DNA of 64,000 bases from Microvirga sp052115485 (lineage in GTDB: Bacteria; Pseudomonadota; Alphaproteobacteria; Rhizobiales; Beijerinckiaceae): positions 310,001 through 374,000 of the forward strand of contig NZ_JBFRGU010000005.1 in NCBI RefSeq assembly GCF_052115485.1, given 5' to 3'. Below the pieces are notes generated by a model, which was given only the letters and a program-made list of their open reading frames with translations, made no database searches and was not told the origin of the DNA. Both the position numbers and the translations under genes were made by a program. Shown here piece after piece: positions 62,779 through 64,000 of this stretch. Every line of letters begins with the position of its first letter. Positions within the stretch are counted from its first letter, which is position 1.

Positions 62779-62964
62779 GTAAATTTCTTTACAGATTTAC
62801 ACATCATCGTTTGTCATTGTGTGACAGGGTGACTTTTGTTCCGATTTCGCAGCATTGCAACAATTTCTTCCGTAGTCATAACTAACGACAACGGCACTGC
62901 ACACTCGATCACCTTGTGGAGTTGCAAGGCGCTTGTCAAGAAATGTAAACGGAAGGAAGCTTCA
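62778..62964. promoter_or_regulatory. scfR/aceA divergent control region with palindromic sites
   Basis: TGTAAA (62778-62783) and TTTACA (62788-62793) form a palindrome that covers the scfR start; a further TTTACA lies at 62796-62801 and TGTAAA at 62944-62949 next to aceA. Two TTGCAA hexamers occur near 62855 and 62923, similar to half-sites described for RamB-like proteins. GGAAGGAAG before ATG 62965 is the aceA ribosome-binding site. The binding role is inferred. Confidence 0.5.
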
Positions 62965-64000
62965 ATGCCGACGCAAGCCACCCCCACTTCGTTCGAAGAA
63001 CTCGTTCCCGGCGCTTTGAAGGGCCGCTTCGATGGCCTGCGCCGGCCCTATTCCGTCGAGGATGTTCTTCGCCTGCGCGGTTCCTTCCCGATCTCGCATA
63101 CGCTCGCCGAGCGCGGCGCGCAGCGCCTGTGGGAGCTTTTACACGAGCGTCCCTATGTTCATTCGCTCGGTGCGATGACCGGCAATCAGGCCATGCAGAT
63201 GGCCCGTGCCGGGCTCGAAGCGATTTATCTTTCCGGCTGGCAGGTGGCGGCGGATTCGAACGTGGCCGGCGCCATGTATCCCGATCAGTCGCTCTATCCG
63301 GCGAATTCCGGTCCCGAGCTTTGCCGCCGCATCAACCGCACTCTTCAGCGCGCCGATCAGATCGAGCATTCCGAAGGCGGCGCCAAGCGCGACTGGTTCC
63401 TGCCTATCGTTGCAGACGCGGAAGCGGGCTTCGGCGGACCGCTCAACACCTTCGAGATCATGAAGGCCTATATCGAAGCGGGCGCGGCAGCGGTTCACTT
63501 CGAGGATCAGCTCGCTTCGGAAAAGAAGTGCGGCCATCTCGGCGGCAAGGTGTTGATCCCCACGTCAGCCCATGAGCGCAACCTCGTCGCCGCGCGCCTT
63601 GCCGCCGACGTGATGGGCACGCCCACTCTTGTCGTTGCCCGCACGGACGCGGAATCCGCCAAGCTCATCACCTCCGATGTGGACGAGCGCGATCGGCCCT
63701 TCATCGAGCCCGACAGCCGCACGCCGGAAGGCTTCTTCCGCCTCAAGGACGGTACGGGCCTCGACCATTGCATCGCTCGCGGTCTTGCTTACGCGGAAGT
63801 CGCTGATCTGCTGTGGTGGGAGACCTCGCATCCCGACCTCGACGATGCGCGCAAGTTCGCGGAAGCCATTCACAAGCGTCATCCGGGCAAGCTTCTGGCC
63901 TATAACTGCTCGCCCTCGTTCAACTGGAAGAAGAAGCTCGATGATGCCACGATTCAGCGCTTCCAGCGCGAACTCGGGGCCATGGGCTACAAGTTCCAGT
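62965..64000 (+). CDS. aceA: Isocitrate lyase (N-terminal part; runs off the window)
   Basis: About 345 residues are visible; the gene continues beyond the right edge. It cleaves isocitrate to glyoxylate and succinate in the glyoxylate bypass. Landmarks: SLGAMTGNQAMQMARAGL, YLSGWQVAADSN, the metal-binding PIVADAEAGFGG, the catalytic loop SEKKCGHLGGKVL with the active Cys, and LLAYNCSPSFNW. ATG 62965 is preceded by GGAAGGAAG. ScfR is divergent and acetyl-CoA synthetase is elsewhere in the window, giving an acetate-assimilation set. No frameshift is seen in the visible part. Confidence 0.97.
   Translation, partial: MPTQATPTSFEELVPGALKGRFDGLRRPYSVEDVLRLRGSFPISHTLAERGAQRLWELLHERPYVHSLGAMTGNQAMQMARAGLEAIYLSGWQVAADSNVAGAMYPDQSLYPANSGPELCRRINRTLQRADQIEHSEGGAKRDWFLPIVADAEAGFGGPLNTFEIMKAYIEAGAAAVHFEDQLASEKKCGHLGGKVLIPTSAHERNLVAARLAADVMGTPTLVVARTDAESAKLITSDVDERDRPFIEPDSRTPEGFFRLKDGTGLDHCIARGLAYAEVADLLWWETSHPDLDDARKFAEAIHKRHPGKLLAYNCSPSFNWKKKLDDATIQRFQRELGAMGYKFQ

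Overview
The window is a GC-rich alphaproteobacterial chromosome segment, most likely from the Hyphomicrobiales (Methylobacteriaceae, Microvirga or Bosea-like relatives are plausible, but the genus cannot be fixed by eye). Four things point there: the divergent tsaD / hemC-hemD-mic60-hemY synteny, a rhizobial-type glycerol ABC transporter (GlpSTPQV with a DUF2160 membrane protein), an ScfR-type regulator divergent from isocitrate lyase, and several copies of a gatcatg-type dispersed palindromic repeat.

Layout. 1-9.4 kb is housekeeping: an FtsX-like ABC exporter divergent from a TesA-like esterase, an aldo/keto reductase, a methyltransferase, acetyl-CoA synthetase, then the tightly coupled operon tsaD-GNAT-gpsA-EVE. 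9.6-14.1 kb is the heme operon including a Mic60 (mitofilin) homologue. 14.2-21 kb is an accessory patch: tRNA-Thr(CGT), a decayed serine recombinase, a decayed RTX tail, and two large divergent RTX-type calcium-binding proteins with matching C-termini. 21-22.7 kb carries an alpha/beta hydrolase divergent from an HPF/RaiA-cold-shock fusion. 23.2-29.3 kb is a complete glycerol uptake operon. 29.4-52.3 kb is a large surface-polysaccharide locus: phosphomannomutase, ManC, Gmd and Fcl make GDP-mannose and GDP-fucose, with at least seven glycosyltransferase genes, a GtrA-like protein, an FrhB-like/pyruvyl-transferase pair, a flippase-like protein and two large polytopic membrane proteins. 52.4-59.9 kb holds a CDF metal transporter, a CHASE2 adenylate cyclase, a 1211-residue FecR-TPR-beta-barrel fusion and a single-domain response regulator. 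60.1-64 kb holds a TerB-like protein, a glutamine amidotransferase, ScfR and the start of isocitrate lyase.

How the genes fit together. AcsA, isocitrate lyase and ScfR form an acetate/C2 assimilation theme; glpSTPQV with gpsA concerns glycerol and glycerol-3-phosphate. The polysaccharide locus should yield a fucose-containing, possibly pyruvylated, surface glycan, but no recognisable Wzx, Wzy, Wza/Wzc or ABC exporter is present. The most novel-looking items are (i) the FecR-TPR-barrel/CHASE2-cyclase pair, whose genes are bounded by copies of one dispersed repeat that appear to supply both stop codons; (ii) another copy of that repeat lying in frame inside a membrane-protein gene; (iii) an asymmetric pair of glycerol-transporter ATPases; and (iv) the divergent RTX pair beside a decayed tRNA-linked element. 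Start codons were chosen from family alignment from memory and visible Shine-Dalgarno sequences; no database search was run.
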